DNA of 5,537 bases. Source: Verrucomicrobiota bacterium. Its GTDB lineage: Bacteria; Verrucomicrobiota; Verrucomicrobiia; Verrucomicrobiales; DEV007. The notes below the pieces were generated by a model. The model was not told the origin of the DNA. It worked only from the letters and a program-made list of their open reading frames with translations, and ran no database searches. The DNA is taken from positions 22,528 to 28,064 of the forward strand of contig JAHDCN010000006.1 in assembly GCA_020629815.1 (NCBI GenBank), in the 5' to 3' direction. Position numbers and translations under genes: made by a program. This document shows positions 1 to 5,537 of this stretch, piece after piece; position 1 is the first letter of the stretch; each line of letters opens with the position of its first letter.

Positions 1-3000
1 GGCACGGATCAGCATAATACAGCGGATCCGCATGAGCTGGGTGTAGATACGCTGGACAGTGGAACAGACGTAGGCATTGGTGAAGTCATTACCTACGGTA
101 TTTTGGTCACCATGCCGGAAGGCACAATCGATAATCTGGTCATTACCGATGAGTTGCCGACTGGTTTGGAATATGTGGATTCCTACATCGTCCGGTCAGC
201 ATCAGATATTCCGGGGACAGCAGGATACACCGCCGCGAATGTGGCGACTCTCAGCGCACTGACGACATCCAGTTTTGATCCAACTGGAGCGGCCTTTACC
301 GGCGGAGCCACTCAGGAGGTGTTGGCCGGTGACGGCACAACGACCGTGTTTACTGCCGCGAGCGATGCCACAGGTGTTACCGTAGTGGTGGATGGAGTGG
401 TAGTCACACCAGCTTCCATCGTAGGAGATCAGATTACCTTTACGACAGCACCCGATCTCGGAGCAGAGATTGTTTTGATCACGGCGCCGGTTCTCTCTAC
501 CTCTGATGAGACATTGGCAGGAGACGGAACGACCACCGTATTTACGGCAACGGCATCTGATCTATCCGATGTCGCAGTGACAGTGGATGGAGTGGCTCAA
601 ACTCTGAATACGGATTTCACCGTTGATGGTAGCGAGATTACCTTCACGGCGGCTCCGGCAGCTGGTGCGGAAATTGTGGTGTCCGTGCCTTCACCGGCAC
701 CCGGCGCGACTGGTGATCTTACCTTCACTTTTGATCCGAGTCAGGACATCGCCAACCTTTCGAGCGACACCGCGAATACCTTTATGCTGGTAATTCAAGC
801 GCGTGTGCAGGATGTCGCCAGCAATGTAGGAGTGGATACCGATCCAGACACCTTCACGACTCTCACTAACAATGCGACTTTGGATTTTGATCCAGGTGAC
901 GGGGAAGATCAGGATCCGATCGATTCGGGCACAACTGTCCAGGTTGATGTGGTTGAGCCTGTTCTTCAGATCGAGAAATCAGTTGAGCAGACTGAAGTCG
1001 ATGCGGGTGATACATTGAATTACACACTCGACATTTCGCATGATGAGACTTCCACGCAGGATGCCTTCGATCTAGTGATTCGCGATCTGTTCGAGGATGG
1101 TGAACCGCTTGCCTTTAGCGGTATCAGCACCGTAAAAGTTTTCGACAGTAGCGATACTGATATTACATCAAGTGCTACCATCGCCGCTTCGGGTGACGGG
1201 TTCACCGTCAGCCTCGATGGATTGGAGTTGGGCGAAACGATTTCGATTACCTACGAAGCGACATTGACCTCTGATGCCGGAATCAACGACAACAGCATCG
1301 TAAATACAGCGGACTTGGTGTGGGACAGTCATCCGGATGAGCCGGGAGACGAGTTCGAGCGGGATTATGATCCGGTTGAGGATACGGCAACAGTTACTAC
1401 TGGAGCAGAGATCAGCTTTGAAAAAGTCATCGTGGCAACCAGTGCTGCTCATACTGGCGCCGATCAACACACTGATGCGAGTGATGCAACCGGCGACAAT
1501 GATACTACAGCGGACCTGGAAGACGATCATGTTGATCTGGTGGTGGGAGAAGATGTCACCTACGAGCTTCGCCTCACTCTGGAAGAAGGAACCTGGGAAG
1601 GGGTCGTGATTACCGATACCCTGCCGTCTAGCAATGCGGGCACGCTTGAATTTGTCAGCGCCCAGATTTCCAGCAATACTGCAGGCATGACCATCGGCGG
1701 CGTTCTGGTCGAGAATGTGCCGATGTTCCAGCTTCTGGAGCGCACCGACAATGTCTTAACCTTTGATTTTGGGGATATCCTCAATCCGGGAAATGTCGAT
1801 GACAATGACGCGGACGATACCGATACCCTCATTCTCCAGGTAAGAGCACGAGTCAGCAATGTTGACGCGAATCAGGACGGGGTCACAGCGACCAACAGTG
1901 CGACTGTAACCACGGAAGAAGGAACGACACCGATTACGGATATTGCGGTTATCGATATCGTCGAACCCGAGCTGTCTCTAGAGAAAGTAGTCGCACAGCC
2001 AAATGGCGACGCAGGTGATACCTTTGATTACACTCTGACGATTGAGCATACCGACGATTCAACCGCAGATGCCTTTGATTTGGTGATTGCTGACCCGATC
2101 AGTGATAGCCGTCTCGATTATGTGGCCAACTCGGTGACCGTGACTGACGGCGACGGGAATGATATTACCAGTACCCTGACCATCACTCCAGGAACTGATG
2201 GGTTCTCCTTTAGCGTGGACTCTTTGGGCTTGGATGAAAGCCTTACGGTCAAATTCCAGGCAAGGCTGAATAACACAGTCGGACCGAATGAAGTGATTCC
2301 GAATACGGCGACACTCACCTGGGATACGCTTCCTTTGGACAACGATCCGAATGAAAGAGATGGATCAGACTCGGACGAAGCCCATATCGATACCGGTGCA
2401 GTTGCTGATCTGGAAAAAGTGATCGTCGGAACCAGTCATGAGCACACCGAATCCGATGCGGTCAATGCGGCAGGCGACGCTACTGGAGATAATGATGTAA
2501 CACCAGCCGGTGATGACTTCGTAGATGTGACGATCGGTGAGCGGGTCTTTTACGAACTGCGAGTGACTCTGGAGGAAGGCACCTGGGACAACGTAGTCAT
2601 CCGGGATACGCTGCCTTCGGCAAACGCGGGTTCTTTAGAGTTCGTGAGTGCGCAGATCAGCAGTAATCCGTCCGGAATGAGAGTCGGAGCTACTTTGCTG
2701 GAAAATCTGGATATCAGTTCGCTGATCTCGGAAGCAGGCAATGTCGTTACCTTCTCCCTGGGGGATATAGTTAATCCCGGAGATGTCGATGAAACGGATA
2801 CCAATGATACGGACACATTCGTGATTCGAGTCGTGGCGCGTGCCTCCGACGTAGCCGCCAATGTGAGCGGAGTCAGTGCGACCAACAGTGCGACCCTGAC
2901 GACTGATGCCGGAACCAATATTACCGACATCGCTGTCGTGGATATCGTTGAGCCGCTGCTTGAGTTAGAGAAATTCGTAACCAACAAGGATACCGATTCT

Positions 3001-4941
3001 CTGATTACTGATGCTTTTGATCTGAACGACGATGGTGATCCCACAACCTTTGATGCGGGAAGCGTTGATCCTACAGCTGACAGCACCGTGACCACTCTCG
3101 GCGAGACGATCACCTATCAGCTTGATGTGACCCATCATGCGGACAGCACAGCGGATGCGTTTGATCTACGGATTTTCGATGCAGTCGATAATATAGGAAC
3201 GGACGGCTTCGGAACGATTTCCAACGTTCGCGTTTTGATCGACGGCGTGGAAGTGACAAGCGGATTTGTGGATCAGAGCACGGCAACAGAAATCGATATT
3301 CGGTTTGCCAGCTTCGATCTGGAAACTCAGGAGAAGATCTCGATTCTCTTTGATGTAGCCCTCACTGATGATGCGGGACTGCTACTGGAGCGAGGTGGTC
3401 CTGATGGGGTAGACATTCTCAATGAAGCTGAGCTTTCCTGGCAGTCCCTGCCGGAGGGTGTAGCTCCTGATCAAAGGACCAACACAGAAACCGATACGGC
3501 AGAGGTGCGTGTAGTAGCCACAGACCTCACCGTTTCGAAAAACGATGGTGTTCAATCTCGCGAAGCGGGTGATCTCTATGAGTATCGCCTCGACTGGGAG
3601 GTGAAAGAGAATCACTCAGGTGGCGACTTCAGTGAAGCAACAGTTGGTGCGAAGAATGTGGTAGTAACCGATATTCTTCCGGCCGAGCTAACCTTTGTTT
3701 CCTCCAGCATCGAACCGGATTCGATTCAGATTCTGGCAACAGGCGAAACCAGATTGGTTTGGAATTTGGGGGATTTGGATTCGGGTGAAAGTGGCCGAAT
3801 CACAGTGAACGTGCAGGTGAACGAAACCTCTGGCCCGTTCCCGAGTGACATTATCAATACGGTTACCATCAATAATGACCTGCCCGAGCCGAATACGGAT
3901 GATAACAGAGACCGGGATCGCGATGAGCTGATCGAGGTAGTTCCAGTTGAGCTCGAGCCTGATGTATTTATTACCAAGAACGACGGGCAGCAAGAGCGTT
4001 CTGTTGGGGAGCGATATGACTACATCCTTAACTTTGGCAACCAACAAGTTCACGATGACGGCGAAACACTCACCGGTCGTGCCGACGTAGTCACTATTAC
4101 CGACATTCTTCCTGAAGCTCTTCAGTTGGAAGCGATGCAAGTCCAGGTCAATGGCGAGTTCATCGATGTGATTCCGGAGATTACCACTTTGGAAGATGGT
4201 TCTACCCGGGTTCATTTTTCCGTAGGAGGGCTTGATCCAGGTGATGTTGGCCAGGTCGTAATGACGGTGTCGATCCGTGAAGATCTGCCTCCAGGGGAAT
4301 ACGAGATTGAGAACCGGGTTGGCATCAATTGGCGAAACACTGAGATCGATCTGACCGATAACCGGGACAATGACATTGATGTTCTCACGGTTCAGGGAGA
4401 GAACCCCTTGTTTGGCGGCTCCTCCATTCTGCAAGGTTTCCGTTTCGTTGAACCGGGGATACCTGATGATGGCGAAGGTGAGAAAGATGGTCCGATTCTA
4501 ACGTTAATGCCGATTTATTCCGGTTTGGCTGATCCGGGAACCGTCTTGAATATCAAAATTTTAGGAGAATTTGGAGAGGTTCTGACTAATGGAACCAGCA
4601 CGGTCGTGGCCGATGCCGGGGGGAACTGGCTGGCTAAATTCCCGGGACTGGTTCTGCACGATGAACCTCACCGAATTATTGTCGAACAATCGAAGCCTGC
4701 GTGGAACCTGGGCGGCGAACAGCACGGATACAACCTGAGGACCTACTTCGCCCCGGCGATTAGTCCGACACATGTTCAGTCGGAACAAACAGGGGTAGAA
4801 GAGGTCATGACTCGCAGGCTGGTGCCGATTAAGGACATGATGGAACAGAACCGTCATGGGGACATGGGATCGAATCGAGACTGGCGACTGGGCCAGTTTG
4901 AATTTGCTCCAGTTTCCGGAATCGGTGGCGTTTTGGAATAG
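1..4941 (+). CDS. Giant multi-repeat surface/extracellular protein with DUF11-like (isopeptide-forming type) modules, 5'-partial
   Basis: The frame is open from the first base, so the start codon and any signal peptide are outside the window; an in-window start at TTG 103 would cut a module in half and is not credible. The visible 1646 residues end at TAG 4939-4941. Domains by visible residue: A0 1-320, B1 321-469, A1 470-656, B2 657-800, A2 801-985, B3 986-1174, C1 1175-1320, C2 1321-1466, linker 1467-1496, Ig-like 1497-1564, tail 1565-1646. Module hallmarks are a first strand ending in EK or SK/TK, a GDT/GE..TYxL strand, a VxITDxLP strand, and a final NxATL strand, typical of DUF11 / fimbrial D2 repeats. 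I see no Cys, few Lys and a great excess of Asp, with no transmembrane helix, LPXTG, PEP-CTERM or beta-barrel in the visible part. This fits an exported stalk or adhesin-like protein; the role is inferred. No frameshift is seen. Confidence 0.9.
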   Translation, partial: GTDQHNTADPHELGVDTLDSGTDVGIGEVITYGILVTMPEGTIDNLVITDELPTGLEYVDSYIVRSASDIPGTAGYTAANVATLSALTTSSFDPTGAAFTGGATQEVLAGDGTTTVFTAASDATGVTVVVDGVVVTPASIVGDQITFTTAPDLGAEIVLITAPVLSTSDETLAGDGTTTVFTATASDLSDVAVTVDGVAQTLNTDFTVDGSEITFTAAPAAGAEIVVSVPSPAPGATGDLTFTFDPSQDIANLSSDTANTFMLVIQARVQDVASNVGVDTDPDTFTTLTNNATLDFDPGDGEDQDPIDSGTTVQVDVVEPVLQIEKSVEQTEVDAGDTLNYTLDISHDETSTQDAFDLVIRDLFEDGEPLAFSGISTVKVFDSSDTDITSSATIAASGDGFTVSLDGLELGETISITYEATLTSDAGINDNSIVNTADLVWDSHPDEPGDEFERDYDPVEDTATVTTGAEISFEKVIVATSAAHTGADQHTDASDATGDNDTTADLEDDHVDLVVGEDVTYELRLTLEEGTWEGVVITDTLPSSNAGTLEFVSAQISSNTAGMTIGGVLVENVPMFQLLERTDNVLTFDFGDILNPGNVDDNDADDTDTLILQVRARVSNVDANQDGVTATNSATVTTEEGTTPITDIAVIDIVEPELSLEKVVAQPNGDAGDTFDYTLTIEHTDDSTADAFDLVIADPISDSRLDYVANSVTVTDGDGNDITSTLTITPGTDGFSFSVDSLGLDESLTVKFQARLNNTVGPNEVIPNTATLTWDTLPLDNDPNERDGSDSDEAHIDTGAVADLEKVIVGTSHEHTESDAVNAAGDATGDNDVTPAGDDFVDVTIGERVFYELRVTLEEGTWDNVVIRDTLPSANAGSLEFVSAQISSNPSGMRVGATLLENLDISSLISEAGNVVTFSLGDIVNPGDVDETDTNDTDTFVIRVVARASDVAANVSGVSATNSATLTTDAGTNITDIAVVDIVEPLLELEKFVTNKDTDSLITDAFDLNDDGDPTTFDAGSVDPTADSTVTTLGETITYQLDVTHHADSTADAFDLRIFDAVDNIGTDGFGTISNVRVLIDGVEVTSGFVDQSTATEIDIRFASFDLETQEKISILFDVALTDDAGLLLERGGPDGVDILNEAELSWQSLPEGVAPDQRTNTETDTAEVRVVATDLTVSKNDGVQSREAGDLYEYRLDWEVKENHSGGDFSEATVGAKNVVVTDILPAELTFVSSSIEPDSIQILATGETRLVWNLGDLDSGESGRITVNVQVNETSGPFPSDIINTVTINNDLPEPNTDDNRDRDRDELIEVVPVELEPDVFITKNDGQQERSVGERYDYILNFGNQQVHDDGETLTGRADVVTITDILPEALQLEAMQVQVNGEFIDVIPEITTLEDGSTRVHFSVGGLDPGDVGQVVMTVSIREDLPPGEYEIENRVGINWRNTEIDLTDNRDNDIDVLTVQGENPLFGGSSILQGFRFVEPGIPDDGEGEKDGPILTLMPIYSGLADPGTVLNIKILGEFGEVLTNGTSTVVADAGGNWLAKFPGLVLHDEPHRIIVEQSKPAWNLGGEQHGYNLRTYFAPAISPTHVQSEQTGVEEVMTRRLVPIKDMMEQNRHGDMGSNRDWRLGQFEFAPVSGIGGVLE
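316..480 (+). repeat. Inserted phage-tail-fibre-like module, copy 1
   Basis: Residues 106-160 (55 aa). It opens with LAGDGTTTVFTA, continues with VTVVVDGVVV and closes with ITFTTAPDLGAEIVLI. The pattern GDGxTTxF ... VxVDGV ... ITFxxAPxxGAxIxV is familiar from short beta-rich repeats in phage tail-fibre and other virion structural proteins (recall of the family, not a search). A 9-residue Thr/Ser/Pro spacer (481-507) separates it from copy 2. It lacks about four residues before the ITF strand compared with copy 2. Confidence 0.7.
508..684 (+). repeat. Inserted phage-tail-fibre-like module, copy 2
   Basis: Residues 170-228 (59 aa). It repeats copy 1 as ETLAGDGTTTVFTA, VAVTVDGVAQT, then FTVDGSEITF and AAPAAGAEIVVS. 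It is closer than copy 1 to the common form because it keeps the DFTVDG segment between the two strands. The two copies share the protein motif but differ at most synonymous positions (compare 322-348 with 514-540), so the duplication is not recent. A short Pro/Ala/Gly linker (685-708) leads back into module A0. Confidence 0.72.
961..1407 (+). repeat. Module B1: type-B DUF11-like unit
   Basis: Residues 321-469 (149 aa). First strand VLQIEK with Lys326, then DAGDTLNYTLDISH, the type-B signature DAFDLVIRD, a DGFTVSLDGLELGE stretch, and last strand IVNTADLVWD with Asn435. A Pro/Asp/Glu-rich linker with FERDYDP closes the unit. Type B differs from type A in the DAFDL signature and in lacking the long acidic loop between the first two strands. 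The Lys and Asn sit where intramolecular isopeptide partners sit in fimbrial D2-type folds; bond formation itself is inferred. Confidence 0.8.
1408..1968 (+). repeat. Module A1: type-A DUF11-like unit
   Basis: Residues 470-656 (187 aa). First strand SFEKVIVATS with Lys475, a roughly 35-residue acidic loop containing DATGDND, then VTYELRLTLEEGTW, VVITDTLPSSNAG, LEFVSAQISSN, a DFGDILNPG turn, a second acidic stretch DDNDADDTDT, and last strand ATNSATVTT with Asn632, ending ITDIAVIDIVEP. It is the closest relative of A2. The Asp-rich stretches could bind calcium but do not form a textbook EF-hand or RTX nonapeptide. Confidence 0.85.
1969..2400 (+). repeat. Module B2: type-B DUF11-like unit
   Basis: Residues 657-800 (144 aa). 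First strand LSLEKVV with Lys662, then DAGDTFDYTLTIEH, signature DAFDLVIADPI, DGFSFSVDSLGLDE, and last strand IPNTATLTWD with Asn768, closed by an acidic ERDGSDSDE linker and a TGA boundary like that after B1. It lines up with B1 almost end to end with small length changes. Confidence 0.85.
2401..2955 (+). repeat. Module A2: type-A DUF11-like unit
   Basis: Residues 801-985 (185 aa). First strand ADLEKVIVGTS with Lys806, acidic loop with DATGDNDVTPAGDD, VFYELRVTLEEGTW, VVIRDTLPSANAG, LEFVSAQISSN, SLGDIVNPGDVD, acidic ETDTNDTDT, and last strand ATNSATLTT with Asn962, ending DIVEP. Protein similarity to A1 is strong. Most codons differ at third positions, except for islands such as the 17-base match 1888-1904 / 2878-2894, which are exactly 990 bases apart. 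Confidence 0.85.
2956..3522 (+). repeat. Module B3: type-B unit with a type-A-like acidic loop
   Basis: Residues 986-1174 (189 aa, about 40 longer than B1 and B2). First strand LELEKFV with Lys991, then an acidic loop (about residues 994-1020) rich in Asp with DLNDDGDPTTFDAG, before GETITYQLDVTHH and the type-B signature DAFDLRIFD. The last strand is ILNEAELSWQ with Asn1141. The loop sits where the acidic loop of type A sits, so B3 reads as a hybrid of the two types. DLNDDGD has the spacing of a calcium-binding Asp loop of the dockerin/EF-hand sort, but only one copy is seen. Confidence 0.78.
3523..3960 (+). repeat. Module C1: DUF11 unit with KNDG start
   Basis: Residues 1175-1320 (146 aa). 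First strand LTVSKNDG with Lys1180, EAGDLYEYRLDWEV, an insert with Gly/His/Asp, NVVVTDILPAELTFVSSS, LVWNLGDLDSGESGRITVNVQV, and last strand DIINTVTINN with Asn1286, followed by the acidic/basic linker DNRDRDRDE. This is the most canonical DUF11 pattern in the protein (TDxLPxxLxFVSSS, WxLGxLxxGxSGxIxVxVxV). Confidence 0.85.
3961..4398 (+). repeat. Module C2: DUF11 unit with KNDG start
   Basis: Residues 1321-1466 (146 aa). It pairs with C1: VFITKNDG with Lys1326, GERYDYILNFGN, VVTITDILPEALQLE, VHFSVGGLDPGDVGQVVMTV, and a last strand EIENRVGINW with Asn1438, then DNRDNDIDVLTV. The shared KNDG and DNRD boundary motifs show C1 and C2 arose from one another or from a common unit separate from A and B. 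Confidence 0.83.
4489..4692 (+). other. Bacterial Ig-like domain near the C-terminus
   Basis: Residues 1497-1564. It reads PILTLMPIYSGLADPGT, then VLNIKILGEFGEVL, VVADAGGNWLAKFP and LHDEPHRIIVEQ. The pattern P...SGxAxPGxxVxI...G......ADAxGNW.........xxxHxIxV is that of the short Ig-like modules found in tandem in large biofilm and adhesin proteins. Here it occurs once, after a Gly/Glu/Asp-rich linker (4399-4488). It could act as a spacer or as part of a C-terminal secretion module; the sequence does not decide. Confidence 0.6.
4693..4938 (+). other. C-terminal tail of unknown type
   Basis: Residues 1565-1646 (82 aa). Unlike the repeats it is less acidic and contains Arg, His, Met and Trp (YNLRTYFAPAISP, MTRRLVPIKDMMEQNRHGDMG, DWRLGQFEFAPVSG). 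It ends in GIGGVLE. I see no hydrophobic anchor followed by basic residues, no LPXTG, no PEP-CTERM and no terminal aromatic residue of an outer-membrane beta-barrel. It may be a secretion or attachment signal; this is inferred only from its position and its contrast with the repeats. Confidence 0.45.
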
Positions 4942-4970
4942 GGTTCTTTTTCGGAATTGTTTGCCAAGTG

Positions 4971-4977
4971 GGAAGAG
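4971..4977 (+). promoter_or_regulatory. Possible but badly spaced ribosome binding site for the Nudix gene
   Basis: GGAAGAG is the only purine-rich Shine-Dalgarno-like run between the two genes. It ends 18 bases before ATG 4996, which is longer than the usual 5-10. The start is nevertheless firm because TGA at 4978-4980 closes the frame and ATG is the first start codon after it. Either translation initiates without a strong Shine-Dalgarno or this run is fortuitous. The 54-base gap (4942-4995) shows no hairpin with a T-run and no recognisable promoter. Confidence 0.2.
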
Positions 4978-4995
4978 TGACTTCACCCTGATTGC

Positions 4996-5537
4996 ATGTC
5001 GGAAGATTTGCTGCGTTATCAGGGGAAGTTTCTCTCCTATTTGGAAACGGAAAAAGGCTGGGAATATGTGGTGCGCCCCAACTGCAAAGGGGCGGTAGCC
5101 ATCCTTGCCGTCACAGACGATCGTCAGGCGATCCTGGTGGAACAGTTTCGACCTCCGGTTGGCAAAAATGTCATCGAACTACCGGCCGGATTAGCAGGGG
5201 ATATCCCACTGCAGGAAGATGAGCCGCTCGTAGTCGCGGCTAAGCGTGAGCTGAAAGAAGAGACCGGCTACGAAGCCAAAAATTGGATTACCCTGACCGC
5301 CGGCCCGAGCTCAGCCGGAATGTCGACCGAGTTCATCACGCTCTTCTACGCCACAGGTCTGACTAAGATGACTGAAGGTGGCGGAGTCGCAGGGGAGAAT
5401 ATCAAAGTCCACTACGTAGACCTACTCGATGTCGTTGGCTGGTGCGAACGCCGCCAGTCCGAAGGCAAACTCGTCGACTTCAAAGTCTTCGCCGCCATGT
5501 ATCTGGCTCGTTCCCAGACACAATTGACGGAGACCCG
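4996..5537 (+). CDS. Nudix hydrolase, ADP-ribose pyrophosphatase-like, 3'-partial
   Basis: The frame runs from ATG 4996 to the window end without a stop (180 codons visible); the family is usually about 170-210 residues, so little is missing. The early part (residues 31-65) shows KGAVAILAV, ILVEQFRPPVG and IELPAG, the beta-strand and N-terminal part of the family fold. The Nudix box follows: Gly65, Glu76, then RELKEETGY at 84-92, giving the metal-binding Glu cluster (Glu85, Glu88, Glu89). Further on are GPSSAGMSTE (103-112) and GGGVAGENI (128-136), as in ADP-ribose/nucleoside-diphosphate-sugar hydrolases. The expected role is cytoplasmic, Mg-dependent cleavage of a nucleoside diphosphate-linked substrate. 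Two features blur the substrate call: the Gly-to-Glu spacing in the box is 10 residues instead of 5, and the Pro of the SPG motif typical of ADP-ribose enzymes is Ala107. The gene lies 54 bases after the giant gene on the same strand and may be read through from it. Confidence 0.9.
   Translation, partial: MSEDLLRYQGKFLSYLETEKGWEYVVRPNCKGAVAILAVTDDRQAILVEQFRPPVGKNVIELPAGLAGDIPLQEDEPLVVAAKRELKEETGYEAKNWITLTAGPSSAGMSTEFITLFYATGLTKMTEGGGVAGENIKVHYVDLLDVVGWCERRQSEGKLVDFKVFAAMYLARSQTQLTET

Larger units (their letters stand above)
1..960 (+). repeat. Module A0: type-A DUF11-like unit, N-terminally cut, carrying an insertion
   Basis: Visible residues 1-320. The order matches modules A1 and A2: an acidic His/Asp-containing loop, a strand with GEVITYGILVTMPEGT, then NLVITDELPTGLEYV, later FMLVIQARV, NNATLDF and finally VDVVEP leading into the next module. 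The first strand with its expected Lys lies upstream of the window. It is much longer than A1 (187 residues) because two small repeated modules are inserted between the LEYVDSYIV region and the TFTFDP strand. The assignment rests on motif order and shared wording with A1 and A2, not on high identity. Confidence 0.75.

Noticed and set aside
103..105. TTG as the start of the giant gene
   Set aside because: The frame continues open to base 1 and the upstream residues match the conserved start of A modules (GEVITYGILVT), so the gene begins outside the window.
961..2955. Periodic repeats as a possible CRISPR or recent tandem DNA duplication
   Set aside because: The repeats are long, protein-level and strongly diverged at synonymous sites; there are no short identical direct repeats with spacers.
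2550..3113. 187-codon minus-strand open frame rich in Ser, Val and Thr
   Set aside because: Its low-complexity composition mirrors the repeated GAT/GAC/ACN codons of the plus strand, and a similar shadow (1560-1859) appears opposite module A1.
3688..4434. 248-codon open frame on the minus strand opposite modules C1 and C2
   Set aside because: It lies wholly antisense to a clearly coding frame with domain motifs, has no recognisable domain, and arises from the codon bias of the Asp/Glu-rich coding strand.
4561..4986. 141-codon minus-strand open frame over the end of the giant gene
   Set aside because: Antisense to the Ig-like domain and tail, no domain pattern, and no supporting start context.
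4856..5222. Two plus-strand open frames (4856-5098 and 4992-5222) overlapping the gene junction
   Set aside because: Both are out of frame with the giant gene's tail and with the Nudix gene, whose motifs leave no doubt about the true frame.

Overview
The window holds the 3' part of one very long gene, followed after 54 bases by the 5' part of a second gene on the same strand. Base composition is moderate (roughly half G+C by eye). I see no tRNA, rRNA, CRISPR array or insertion sequence. The organism cannot be fixed from this sequence. A giant acidic repeat protein, a PAGLAGD-type Nudix hydrolase and no Shine-Dalgarno at normal distance would fit a marine or aquatic Gram-negative such as a Verrucomicrobiota/Opitutae member, but that is a weak inference.

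Bases 1-4941 are one uninterrupted reading frame, already open at base 1, so the true start and any signal peptide lie upstream. It encodes at least 1646 residues of a Cys-free, very Asp-rich extracellular protein made of tandem beta-sandwich modules of the DUF11 / fimbrial isopeptide-forming type. The modules are ordered: A0 (1-960, N-terminally cut), B1 (961-1407), A1 (1408-1968), B2 (1969-2400), A2 (2401-2955), B3 (2956-3522), C1 (3523-3960), C2 (3961-4398). A and B alternate, giving a super-repeat of about 1 kb; C1 and C2 are plainer DUF11 units. A linker, a bacterial Ig-like domain (4489-4692) and an 82-residue C-terminal tail of unknown type follow.

Two details stand out. Module A0 carries two tandem copies (316-480 and 508-684) of a small module that resembles the GDGTTTxF...VxVDGV...ITFxxAPxxGAEI repeat of phage tail-fibre proteins, placed in a loop of the DUF11-like fold. 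Every module whose beginning is visible keeps a Lys in its first strand and an Asn in its last strand, as expected if each closes with an intramolecular Lys-Asn isopeptide bond.

Bases 4996-5537 encode the first 180 residues of a Nudix hydrolase of the ADP-ribose pyrophosphatase-like group, cut by the window end. It is a cytoplasmic housekeeping-type enzyme with no evident functional link to the surface protein; the two may share a transcript only because they are close and co-directional.
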